A stretch of 5,387 bases of DNA from contig JACZTE010000092.1 of NCBI GenBank assembly GCA_022573935.1, positions 1 to 5,387 on the forward strand, read 5' to 3'. Shown piece by piece: positions 1-5,324 of the stretch (its first letter is position 1; each line of letters opens with the position of its first letter). A program made the translations under genes and the position numbers. The DNA is from Chloroflexota bacterium. GTDB taxonomy: Bacteria > Chloroflexota > Dehalococcoidia > DSTF01 > RBG-16-68-14. The notes beneath the pieces were generated by a model, which had not been told where the DNA came from, did no database searches, and worked only from the letters and a program-made list of their open reading frames with translations.

Positions 1-745
1 AGCCACGCAGGGTGCCGAAGTGGGCGTCGCAGGCGTCGCAGAGGTGGTCGCCGATGGCAGGCGCGCCGGCGATGATCGGCTGGCAGCGTTCGTCCTTGCA
101 GTCGAGCAGCCGCATGGGGTTCTTCTCGTAGCGCATCCGACAGTCCGGACACGTCTCCGAGAGGCGGTCGCGGTAGTACGACCGCAGCGTCTCGATGTAG
201 GCTGGCCGGCAGTCGCCATCGCCGATGCTGTTCAGGTGGAGCGTCAGCCCCGACAGCCCCAGGGTCTGGTAAAACGTCGCGAGCAGGTCGATCACCTCCG
301 CGTCGACGGCGGCCTCGCCCTCCCCGATCAGCTCGATGCCGAACTCGCTGTGCTGGCGGTAGCGGCCGGCCTGCGGACGGTCGTAGCGGAACTTCTGGGC
401 GAAGTAGTAGAGGCGCACCGGCTGCGGCTGGCTGGCCATGCCGTGCTGGATGTAGGCGCGGCAGACGCTGGCCGTTGTTTCGGGCCGCAGGGCCAGCTGC
501 GCGCCGCCTCGGTCCTCGAAGAGGTACATCTCCTTCTCCACCACCTCCGTGCCCTCGCCGGAGGTGCGGAGCCAGACGCCCGCGTCCTCGAACATGGGCG
601 TCTCGATGTAGCGGTATCCGAAGCGCGCGCTGACCTGTTCGCCCGTGCGTCGCACGAAGCGCCAGTAAGGCTCGTCCTCGGGCAGCACGTCGTTGGTGCC
701 GCGAGGCGCCTGGAAGCGCACCTTTCCCTTCGACTGCTGGCTCAT
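1..745 (-). CDS. hisS: Histidyl-tRNA synthetase, N-terminal 248 residues (3' end beyond window)
   Basis: Class II aminoacyl-tRNA synthetase that charges tRNA-His with histidine using ATP, in the cytoplasm. The reading frame is open from the ATG at 745 to the window edge; about 170-190 C-terminal residues of a usual 410-430 are missing, including motif 3 and the anticodon-binding domain. Visible marks are the N-terminal FQAPRGTNDVLP segment (residues 11-22), motif 1 around GYRYIETPMFED (43-54), LRPETTAS (86-93) with Glu89, and motif 2 FRYDRPQAGRYRQ (119-131) with Arg120. The insertion region has Cys199/Cys202, Cys216/Cys221 and Cys236/Cys239. HisZ, the catalytically inactive paralogue, is unlikely because the motif-2 block is HisS-like. 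Residue 134 is Glu where E. coli HisRS has the histidine-binding Gln127. There is no Shine-Dalgarno sequence before the ATG; the start is supported by the conserved N-terminus and a promoter ending 9 nt upstream. It diverges from rel. Confidence 0.96.
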   Translation of the reverse strand, partial: MSQQSKGKVRFQAPRGTNDVLPEDEPYWRFVRRTGEQVSARFGYRYIETPMFEDAGVWLRTSGEGTEVVEKEMYLFEDRGGAQLALRPETTASVCRAYIQHGMASQPQPVRLYYFAQKFRYDRPQAGRYRQHSEFGIELIGEGEAAVDAEVIDLLATFYQTLGLSGLTLHLNSIGDGDCRPAYIETLRSYYRDRLSETCPDCRMRYEKNPMRLLDCKDERCQPIIAGAPAIGDHLCDACDAHFGTLRG

Positions 746-754
746 GGTGAGGCC

Positions 755-783
755 AGCATAGCGAAGGCGGCTTCTCCCGCCAA
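755..783 (-). promoter_or_regulatory. Putative hisS promoter, leaderless type
   Basis: Read on the minus strand, TTGGCG (783-778) and TATGCT (760-755) are separated by 17 bp; each matches 4 of 6 positions of the sigma70 consensus. Only 9 nt lie between the -10 box and the hisS ATG, so transcription would begin within about 3 nt of the start codon. This agrees with the lack of a Shine-Dalgarno sequence. It is a motif-based inference; a chance match cannot be excluded. Confidence 0.45.
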
Positions 784-810
784 GACCGCTCGCGCTCAGC
801 CGGGCTGCTT

Positions 811-910
811 TGCGTACGAAGGAGATGCCTCGCGGAGTTTATCCTGAGCCTGCATAGATGCTTCGCTCCGCTCAGCATGACAGGCAGCGAAGGGCTCGGC
901 ATGACGTGGC
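811..910. repeat. Degenerate repeat-like element in the hisS-rel spacer
   Basis: This stretch is made of short imperfect copies. agatgcctcgc (823-833) and agatgcttcgc (856-866) match at 10 of 11 bases. gctcagcatgac (870-881) and gctcggcatgac (894-905) match at 11 of 12. CTTCGCT (861-867) is an exact inverted partner of AGCGAAG (886-892). Read on the minus strand, the part around 882-856 resembles non-coding repeats of the TGTCATGCTGAGCGGAGCGAAG style that I recall as scattered through many GC-rich bacterial genomes. No coding frame is supported here. The boundaries are approximate, and whether it is multicopy cannot be seen in this window. Confidence 0.4.
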
Positions 911-929
911 TCCTATTGTCACCCGGAGC

Positions 930-951
930 GCCCGGACGGGCCCGTCTGGGC
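930..951. repeat. Inverted repeat with GGGCCC centre
   Basis: Bases 930-938 and 943-951 form a 9-bp stem with one G-T pair around the 4-base loop ggcc. No T-tract follows on either strand, so it is not a classical intrinsic terminator. It lies about 110 bp upstream of the predicted rel transcription start and about 170 bp upstream of hisS, so neither transcript should include it. A protein-binding palindrome or an extragenic palindromic repeat are both possible. Confidence 0.4.
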
Positions 952-1026
952 AGCAAAGGGTCTCCTGGTCCTAGCGCCGACCTTAGAAACGTAGACGGGG
1001 ATGTCCGGCACAAAACGCAGTCCGCC

Positions 1027-1056
1027 TTGGTCGGCCTCAGACGGCTGTGCTAGAGT
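1027..1056 (+). promoter_or_regulatory. Putative rel promoter, extended -10, leaderless type
   Basis: TTGGTC (1027-1032) is followed after 18 bp by TAGAGT (1051-1056), which is preceded by TGC, an extended -10 element. The -10 box ends 9 nt before the rel ATG at 1066, the same distance as in the hisS promoter. The leader would be about 3 nt, and no Shine-Dalgarno sequence is present in taaatcgcc before the ATG. Confidence 0.45.
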
Positions 1057-1065
1057 TAAATCGCC

Positions 1066-3270
1066 ATGGTACTGGCTCGAGCAGACCAGAACGAGGGGCT
1101 GCAACGGCTGCTGGAGCAGGCCCGCAGCTATCTCCCCGAAGAGCGAGTAAGCCTGATCGAAGAGGCGTACCGCTTCGCCGAGAGCTGCCACGCCGACCAG
1201 CAGCGCGAATCCGGCGAGCCCTACATCGTTCACCCCCTGGACGCGGCTCTCACCGTCGCCAACCTTCACCTCGATGCGGTCACTATCGCTGGCGCCCTCC
1301 TGCACGACGTACAGGAGGACTGCCAGATTCCGAACGAGGAGATCAAACGTCGCTTCGGCGCGGAGGCGGCGAAGCTGGTCGACGGCGCTACCAAGCTGGA
1401 GCGCATCTCCTCGCGCTCTACGGACACGGTCGTTGGCGACAGCAGCATGCAGGCCGAGAACCTGCGCAAGATGTTCCTGGCCATGGCCGAAGACTGGCGG
1501 GTCGTGATCATCAAGCTGGCCGATCGTCTTCATAACATGCGGACGCTGGAGCATGTGGAGCCGGAGAAGCGGCAGCGCATCGCCCAAGAGACGATGGAGA
1601 TCTTCGCGCCGCTGGCCAGCCGCCTGGGGATCTGGCAGATCAAGTGGGAGCTGGAGGACCTGGCCTTCCGCCACCTGGAGCCCGAACGTTACAAGGAGAT
1701 CTCGCACCTCATCGCCTCCAAGCGCACCACCCGCGAGCGCTACGTCGCGCAGGTGGAGGAGATTCTGCAAAAAGAGCTACAAGAGCAGGGGATAGAGGCA
1801 ACGATCCAGGGCCGCGCCAAACATATCTACAGCGTGCACCAGAAGATCCAGAAGTATGCCGAACAGGGGAAGAACTTCAACGAGATCTACGATCTGCTGG
1901 CGCTGCGCGTCTTGGTCGAAACGGTCAAGGACTGTTACGGCGCTCTGGGCATTGTCCACAGCCTGTGGCGGCCGATGCCAGGCCAGTTCGACGACTACAT
2001 CGCCAACCCGAGGGAGGACGTGTACCAGTCGCTCCATACCACCGTGATGTGCTTGGACGCCCGGCCGCTGGAGGTGCAGATCCGCACGCATGAGATGCAC
2101 CGGCTGGCCGAGTACGGCGTGGCCGCGCACTGGCGCTACAAGGAAGGCGGCCACCAGGACGAGCGCTTCCAGGAGCGGCTCTCTTGGCTACGCCAGCTTG
2201 TCGAATGGCAGCGGGATCTCTCCCATGCTGAGGACTTCGTCGACACGATCAAGGATGTCTTCCAGGATCAGGTCTTCGTTTTCACGCCAAAAGGGGAGGT
2301 CAAGGACATGCCGGCTGGCGCGACGCCCATCGACTTCGCCTACCGCATCCATACGGAGCTGGGCCACCACTGCATCGGCGCCAAGGTGAACGGTCGCCTG
2401 GTCGCCCTGAACTATCAGATTGAGAACAGCGACGTGGTCGAGATCCTGAAAGGCCGAGGCTCACGTGGCCCTTCTCGCGATTGGCTCAACCGCAACCTGG
2501 GCTACGTTGAGACGACCCATGCCCGCACCAAGATACGCCAGTGGTTCCGCAAGCAGGAGCGGGCGGAGAATATGGAGAAGGGGCGGGAGGCGCTGGAGCG
2601 GGAGCTGCGACGGTTGGGCGTCACCCTTGCCCAATGCAAGGACGAGCTCCTTCGACAGTTCCGCTACGAATCGCTCGACGATCTCTACACTGCCCTCGGC
2701 TTCGGCGGGGTGAGCCTGCATCAGATAGCGGTTCGCTTAGCCGGCTTCTTGGCGCCCGAGGCGCCGAAGCTGGTGCCGGCCGAGGAGCGGCCCAGGGGGC
2801 CGGTCATCTCCACGGACATCCGGGTACTGGGCACAGGCGATCTGCTTACCCAGCTGGCCCGCTGCTGCAGCCCTGTCCCCGGCGACGACATCATCGGCTA
2901 CATCACCCGCAGCCGCGGCGTCACGGTCCACCGTCGCGATTGCTTCAACGTCCTCCACGAGGACGAGCCGGAGCGGCTGGTGGAAGTGGATTGGGGTCGC
3001 ACCGGCGCGTTCTACCCCGTCGCCGTCCACATCGAGGCGTGGGATCGGGTGGGGCTGCTGCGCGACATCAGCACGCTCATCGCCGAAGAGAAGGTGAACA
3101 TGGTGGCGGTGCGCACGCAGGAGGACGGCAACCGTGGCACGGTCATCTCGCTTACATTGGAGACGCAGGGCGTCCACCAGCTCAGCCGCCTGCTAAGCAA
3201 GTTGGAGATGGTGCGGGGCGTGATGAGCGTCGCCCGCTCCACGGACCAGACCCGCGAGCGGGAGACCTAA
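1066..3270 (+). CDS. rel: Bifunctional (p)ppGpp synthetase/hydrolase, long RelA/SpoT homologue
   Basis: Transfers pyrophosphate from ATP to GDP or GTP to make the (p)ppGpp alarmone and hydrolyses it again, setting the stringent response; long Rel proteins act on ribosomes carrying uncharged tRNA. The 734 residues match the usual length. The HD hydrolase domain (about 25-190) has Arg47, His56, HDVQED (80-85) and DRLHN (153-157), all intact, so hydrolysis should work. The synthetase domain (about 235-360) has GRAKHIYS (249-256), YDLLALRV (275-282), QFDD (307-310), YQSLHTTV (320-327) and LEVQIRT (335-341); Asp276 and Glu336 align with the catalytic acids Asp264 and Glu323 of the streptococcal Rel. 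The TGS domain is at about 402-462, the helical domain follows, the zinc-finger domain has Cys600, Cys601, His622 and Cys626, and an ACT domain lies at about 649-723. QFDD is the acidic form typical of monofunctional RelA (ExDD), not the RxKD usual in bifunctional enzymes. It is convergent with the lipoprotein gene. Confidence 0.97.
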   Translation: MVLARADQNEGLQRLLEQARSYLPEERVSLIEEAYRFAESCHADQQRESGEPYIVHPLDAALTVANLHLDAVTIAGALLHDVQEDCQIPNEEIKRRFGAEAAKLVDGATKLERISSRSTDTVVGDSSMQAENLRKMFLAMAEDWRVVIIKLADRLHNMRTLEHVEPEKRQRIAQETMEIFAPLASRLGIWQIKWELEDLAFRHLEPERYKEISHLIASKRTTRERYVAQVEEILQKELQEQGIEATIQGRAKHIYSVHQKIQKYAEQGKNFNEIYDLLALRVLVETVKDCYGALGIVHSLWRPMPGQFDDYIANPREDVYQSLHTTVMCLDARPLEVQIRTHEMHRLAEYGVAAHWRYKEGGHQDERFQERLSWLRQLVEWQRDLSHAEDFVDTIKDVFQDQVFVFTPKGEVKDMPAGATPIDFAYRIHTELGHHCIGAKVNGRLVALNYQIENSDVVEILKGRGSRGPSRDWLNRNLGYVETTHARTKIRQWFRKQERAENMEKGREALERELRRLGVTLAQCKDELLRQFRYESLDDLYTALGFGGVSLHQIAVRLAGFLAPEAPKLVPAEERPRGPVISTDIRVLGTGDLLTQLARCCSPVPGDDIIGYITRSRGVTVHRRDCFNVLHEDEPERLVEVDWGRTGAFYPVAVHIEAWDRVGLLRDISTLIAEEKVNMVAVRTQEDGNRGTVISLTLETQGVHQLSRLLSKLEMVRGVMSVARSTDQTRERET

Positions 3271-3330
3271 GCCCTCGCGCCAGACAATCGTTCTACGTTC
3301 GCAGGCTTCCTAGCACGCGAAAGGCGTATC

Positions 3331-3348
3331 ACCGCCAACCGTGGCGGT
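3331..3348. terminator. Possible hairpin between convergent genes
   Basis: ACCGCCA (3331-3337) pairs exactly with TGGCGGT (3342-3348) around the loop ACCG. It sits in the 98-bp gap between the rel stop codon and the stop codon of the convergent lipoprotein gene, where a bidirectional terminator would be expected. No U-tract follows on either strand, so it fails the classical intrinsic terminator rule. Its position is the main support. Confidence 0.3.
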
Positions 3349-3368
3349 ACGGCCGGCTGCTGCTGCCG

Positions 3369-4631
3369 CTAGTCGGAAACGACGACGGTGCCGGTCATCG
3401 CTGGGTGCAGGGAACAGAAGAATGGGTACTGGCCGGCTTCATCAAAAGCTAGCGCAAACGTCTGGCCGGAGCCGATCAGGCCGGAGTCGAACTCGCCTGT
3501 CGGGTCGCCGGGGCTTCCTGCCGTGACCGTGTGGGGGACGCTGTCCGAATTGGAGAAGACGACCTCGTCACCAGCGCGAATTTCGATTGCGCCGAAGCTG
3601 AAGTTGTTGATGGGGCTCATCAGTGCCCCGTCGTGGATATCGGATTGGGTCCAGCCAGCAAGGATCTCTGCCGAGTCGCTGAGCGGCCAGATCGCGCCGT
3701 TGAACATCGAGAACACGCCCTGCTGGCTGTCGAAGCCTGGTGCAGCATAGGCATGCATCATCCACGTCGGTACAACCTCGAGAAACTGGCCACCGTCGGC
3801 CTCGCAGAGCTCGCGGTCGAACGTGATGGCCTCGACCTCTCGCTCCGCTCCAGCGCAGGTGTTGTAGTGGATGTGCCAGTTGTCGATCTCTCCAGCGAAA
3901 CCCTCGGGGTGGTCGTCAGTCAGCGGCAACAAGTAAGCGGCGCCAACCACCTGCATGGCCGGGTCACCCGTCCACAGCCCGTTCTCGCACTGGCCGACCT
4001 CAGACTGGAGGAGCTCCTCGCCGCCCTCCATGCCCAGCAGGATGATCCCAGGCTGATCAACAACGAACCCTCCAGCTATGTAGGCGACATTGACCATGTG
4101 GATGCCCATGTTGGGGTTCTGGGAGCTACTCCGCCTGTAGCCTTCGGCGCACACCTGGTCGGGATGCGTGTACGATGCGAGCTTTGTGTTGAGGATGTCG
4201 AGTTGGCCGACCAAGGTCTCCAGCTCTTCGGCAGTCATCCCCAGCTCTGGTGGAATCGCGTCACCGCTTTCGTGCAGCTCCTTTAGATCGAGATATGAGC
4301 AGGGCATCTCTTCATTCTGGCAGCGGACCTGCTGGCCGCGAGGCCCCTCGATGAGCGTCAGTTTCACCTGGCCGTTGACCTCCGTCCAGACGTAGCGGCT
4401 GAAGCCATAGGAGCCGATCGGAGAATCAGGCGTTACCCCATCTGGGAAGCTGGCATCGTTCGGGGCGTCTTCGAATGAGAGCGCTTCTTGGGCCTGATCG
4501 GGAGTCTCAACCGATTGGGACGATGAGTCCGGGTTGTCCCCTGACGAACACGCTGCCGCGACCACCGCGAGTGCGACCACCGCGAGCGCGATCACCGACA
4601 CGAGCGCTATACGTGTTCGCGGCTGTCTCAT
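3369..4631 (-). CDS. Lipoprotein with uncharacterised N-terminal domain and C-terminal cupredoxin (type-1 copper) domain
   Basis: Predicted secreted, lipid-anchored copper protein; function unknown. Numbers run from the alternative upstream ATG at 4652 (427 residues); the preferred ATG at 4631 is residue 8 (420 residues). That start has GGGGGT 5 nt upstream and leaves a normal signal of Arg-rich n-region, hydrophobic core (15-34) and lipobox VVAAA|C with Cys35. A Ser/Asp/Gln-rich linker follows (36-55). The region at about 80-330 has no recognised function. It carries MGIHMVN (182-188), a LLPL stretch near 241, WHIH (259-262), WMMHAY (297-302) and a GVFSMFNG run (312-319), plus Cys at 111, 118, 168, 222, 266 and 283. 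It recalls uncharacterised exported proteins with MGxHxxN and WxxHxW motifs. The C-terminus (about 350-427) is plastocyanin-like, with likely copper ligands His374, Cys413, His416 and Met419 (CSLHPAM). Electron transfer or copper handling are both possible. It converges on rel and diverges from the small gene at 4782. Confidence 0.88.
   Translation of the reverse strand: MRQPRTRIALVSVIALAVVALAVVAAACSSGDNPDSSSQSVETPDQAQEALSFEDAPNDASFPDGVTPDSPIGSYGFSRYVWTEVNGQVKLTLIEGPRGQQVRCQNEEMPCSYLDLKELHESGDAIPPELGMTAEELETLVGQLDILNTKLASYTHPDQVCAEGYRRSSSQNPNMGIHMVNVAYIAGGFVVDQPGIILLGMEGGEELLQSEVGQCENGLWTGDPAMQVVGAAYLLPLTDDHPEGFAGEIDNWHIHYNTCAGAEREVEAITFDRELCEADGGQFLEVVPTWMMHAYAAPGFDSQQGVFSMFNGAIWPLSDSAEILAGWTQSDIHDGALMSPINNFSFGAIEIRAGDEVVFSNSDSVPHTVTAGSPGDPTGEFDSGLIGSGQTFALAFDEAGQYPFFCSLHPAMTGTVVVSD
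4558..4602. repeat. 15-bp tandem repeat in the lipoprotein signal peptide
   Basis: Three 15-bp units lie side by side: 4558-4572 and 4573-4587 differ at one base, and 4588-4602 matches its neighbour at 10 of 15. On the minus strand they encode the hydrophobic core as related five-residue blocks VIALA, VVALA and VVAAA. The 15-bp period keeps the frame, so gain or loss of a unit would lengthen or shorten the hydrophobic core by five residues without a frameshift. Confidence 0.7.
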
Positions 4632-4636
4632 GAATG

Positions 4637-4642
4637 ACCCCC
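4637..4642 (-). promoter_or_regulatory. Ribosome binding site that favours the ATG at 4631
   Basis: On the minus strand GGGGGT lies 5 nt before the ATG at 4631. It can pair with the anti-Shine-Dalgarno ACCTCC over six positions with one G-U wobble. The in-frame ATG at 4652 has no comparable site, only GGTGA directly against the codon. This decides the start used here, though a leaderless start at 4652 remains possible. Confidence 0.45.
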
Positions 4643-4658
4643 GTCCCTGCATTCACCC

Positions 4659-4688
4659 AGGGTAAAGCAGGGAGGTTAGATTCGTCAA
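4659..4688 (-). promoter_or_regulatory. Putative promoter of the cupredoxin lipoprotein gene
   Basis: On the minus strand TTGACG (4688-4683), 5 of 6 consensus bases, is followed after 18 bp by TACCCT (4664-4659), which keeps the TAnnnT frame. An alternative -10 box is TTTACC (4666-4661) with a TGC extension and a 16-bp spacer. Transcription would begin close to 4652. That gives either a leader of about 20 nt with a Shine-Dalgarno site for the ATG at 4631, or a leaderless message starting at the ATG at 4652. Confidence 0.45.
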
Positions 4689-4723
4689 GCTCGACGGCGA
4701 CTCATACCGAAGTCGCATCGGGA

Positions 4724-4754
4724 TTGGGTCATTGTTTGGTGGGCATGCTACGAT
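4724..4754 (+). promoter_or_regulatory. Putative promoter of the small membrane-anchored protein gene
   Basis: TACGAT (4749-4754) has the TAnnAT form of a -10 box and is preceded by TGC (4746-4748), an extended -10 element. TTGGGT (4724-4729) is a poor -35 candidate with a long 19-bp spacer, so recognition would rest mainly on the extended -10. The predicted start near 4761 leaves a leader of about 20 nt that includes the GAGGAG ribosome binding site. Confidence 0.45.
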
Positions 4755-4768
4755 CACACCATCCCGCT

Positions 4769-4774
4769 GAGGAG
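4769..4774 (+). promoter_or_regulatory. Ribosome binding site that decides the start at 4782
   Basis: GAGGAG lies 7 nt before the ATG at 4782, a near-ideal spacing. The in-frame GTG at 4776 is only 1 nt from the same site and cannot use it. The ATG at 4782 is therefore preferred, which removes two residues from the longest reading frame. Confidence 0.7.
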
Positions 4775-4781
4775 TGTGGGC

Positions 4782-5189
4782 ATGAAGCAATGGATGATAC
4801 TCGTCGGTGTCGTGCTCGCGGCAGTCGCGTTCGGCATTGTGGCATGGGCATACGACCCGCCAGACGAGGAGCTAGATCTGCTGCGACTACCTGTGAGCAG
4901 ATTCGACAGCGGTGATGCCTGCCGGCTTGTGGGTTATGTATGGGCCTGGGTGTTCATTTCAGAGGCCGCCAAGGAAGAAGGCGGACCGGTGGGTCAACCG
5001 AAGGTGGAACCGGAAACGCAACTCCTGGAGACACTGCAGGCGAACACCAGCTTCGCCTCGGGGCGTGGCAGCAGTTACTGTCAAAGAGTGGCGTCAGAGG
5101 CTGCTGCAAGGGCTGCTTACGCCTACAGGAGCGGGGAGGAGCCCGCTCCAGAATACAAGGAGTTGCTGTCAGACTACTGGGAACCGTGA
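4782..5189 (+). CDS. Small secreted or membrane-anchored protein of unknown function
   Basis: I do not recognise a family. The 135-residue product starts with Met-Lys and a hydrophobic segment (about 4-23). The segment ends in Ala-Trp-Ala (21-23), which could be a signal peptidase I site; otherwise it is an N-terminal membrane anchor with the rest outside. The remainder is acidic and mostly helical in character, with an Ala-rich stretch (104-114). It has two cysteines, Cys47 and Cys100, which could form one disulphide. Codons are less GC-biased than in rel. It has its own extended -10 promoter and a good ribosome binding site, diverges from the cupredoxin lipoprotein gene across 150 bp, and is followed 135 bp later by the Tat-signal gene in the same direction. 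The shared surroundings suggest a role outside the cytoplasm but do not identify it. Confidence 0.75.
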   Translation: MKQWMILVGVVLAAVAFGIVAWAYDPPDEELDLLRLPVSRFDSGDACRLVGYVWAWVFISEAAKEEGGPVGQPKVEPETQLLETLQANTSFASGRGSSYCQRVASEAAARAAYAYRSGEEPAPEYKELLSDYWEP

Positions 5190-5213
5190 GCGCGACACGC
5201 TGCCTTCTCGCGC
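5190..5213. other. Weak hairpin after the small protein gene; remainder of the spacer to 5324
   Basis: GCGCGA (5190-5195) and TCGCGC (5208-5213) form a 6-bp stem with a 12-base loop just after the stop codon, without a T-tract, so termination here is only possible. The rest of the 135-bp spacer holds GC-rich palindromes (CGGGCCCG near 5232 and GCCCGGGC near 5264) and a -10-like TAAGAT at 5248-5253. That box has no convincing -35 partner but could drive the gene at 5325 with a leader of about 65 nt. No gene is seen in this spacer. Confidence 0.25.
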
Positions 5214-5311
5214 GACGGCGGGGTAGATTCTCGGGCCCGCTGGCACGTAAGATATGGCTATCAGCCCGGGCGCCCGTTTGCGGGACGGCAAGCGAGGCCA
5301 AGCACGATGAT

Positions 5312-5322
5312 GGGGGGGGGGG
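5312..5322 (+). repeat. Poly-G tract of 11 at the start of the Tat-signal gene
   Basis: Eleven consecutive G lie 2 nt before the ATG at 5325. Two further ATGs (5307 and 5310) lie just upstream in the same frame, so the tract is either a G-rich ribosome binding site for 5325 or is read as glycine codons from an upstream start. Runs of this length are prone to slipped-strand length change and are known phase-variation switches in other bacteria. A sequencing or assembly length error is also possible. Confidence 0.8.
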
Positions 5323-5324
5323 AT

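Noticed and set aside
20..847. Plus-strand open frame of 275 codons opposite hisS
   Set aside because: It lies antisense to the clearly conserved hisS, has no ribosome binding site, and its translation is Ala/Val/Leu/Arg-rich without recognisable motifs, as expected for a shadow frame in GC-rich DNA.
746..1065. T-box or histidine attenuator upstream of hisS
   Set aside because: No T-box-like consensus, His-codon leader peptide or terminator hairpin with T-tract was found before hisS, and the predicted promoter leaves no room for a leader.
919..1770. Minus-strand open frame of 283 codons opposite the start of rel
   Set aside because: It overlaps the conserved HD domain of rel on the other strand and its translation shows no domain; a shadow frame.
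2541..3452. Plus-strand open frame of 303 codons in another frame of rel
   Set aside because: The translation is Gly/Ala/Arg/His-rich low complexity and overlaps the conserved zinc-finger and ACT domains of rel; a shadow frame.
3531..4286. Plus-strand open frame of 251 codons opposite the cupredoxin lipoprotein gene
   Set aside because: The minus strand carries a signal peptide, lipobox and copper ligands, so this frame is its antisense shadow.
4634..4915. Plus-strand open frame of 93 codons across the divergent promoter region
   Set aside because: It spans both predicted promoters and the start of the gene at 4782, and its translation has no recognisable features.
4954..5301. Minus-strand open frame of 115 codons opposite the small protein gene
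   Set aside because: It is Arg/Pro-rich with no signals; the plus-strand gene has a good ribosome binding site and a hydrophobic N-terminus.
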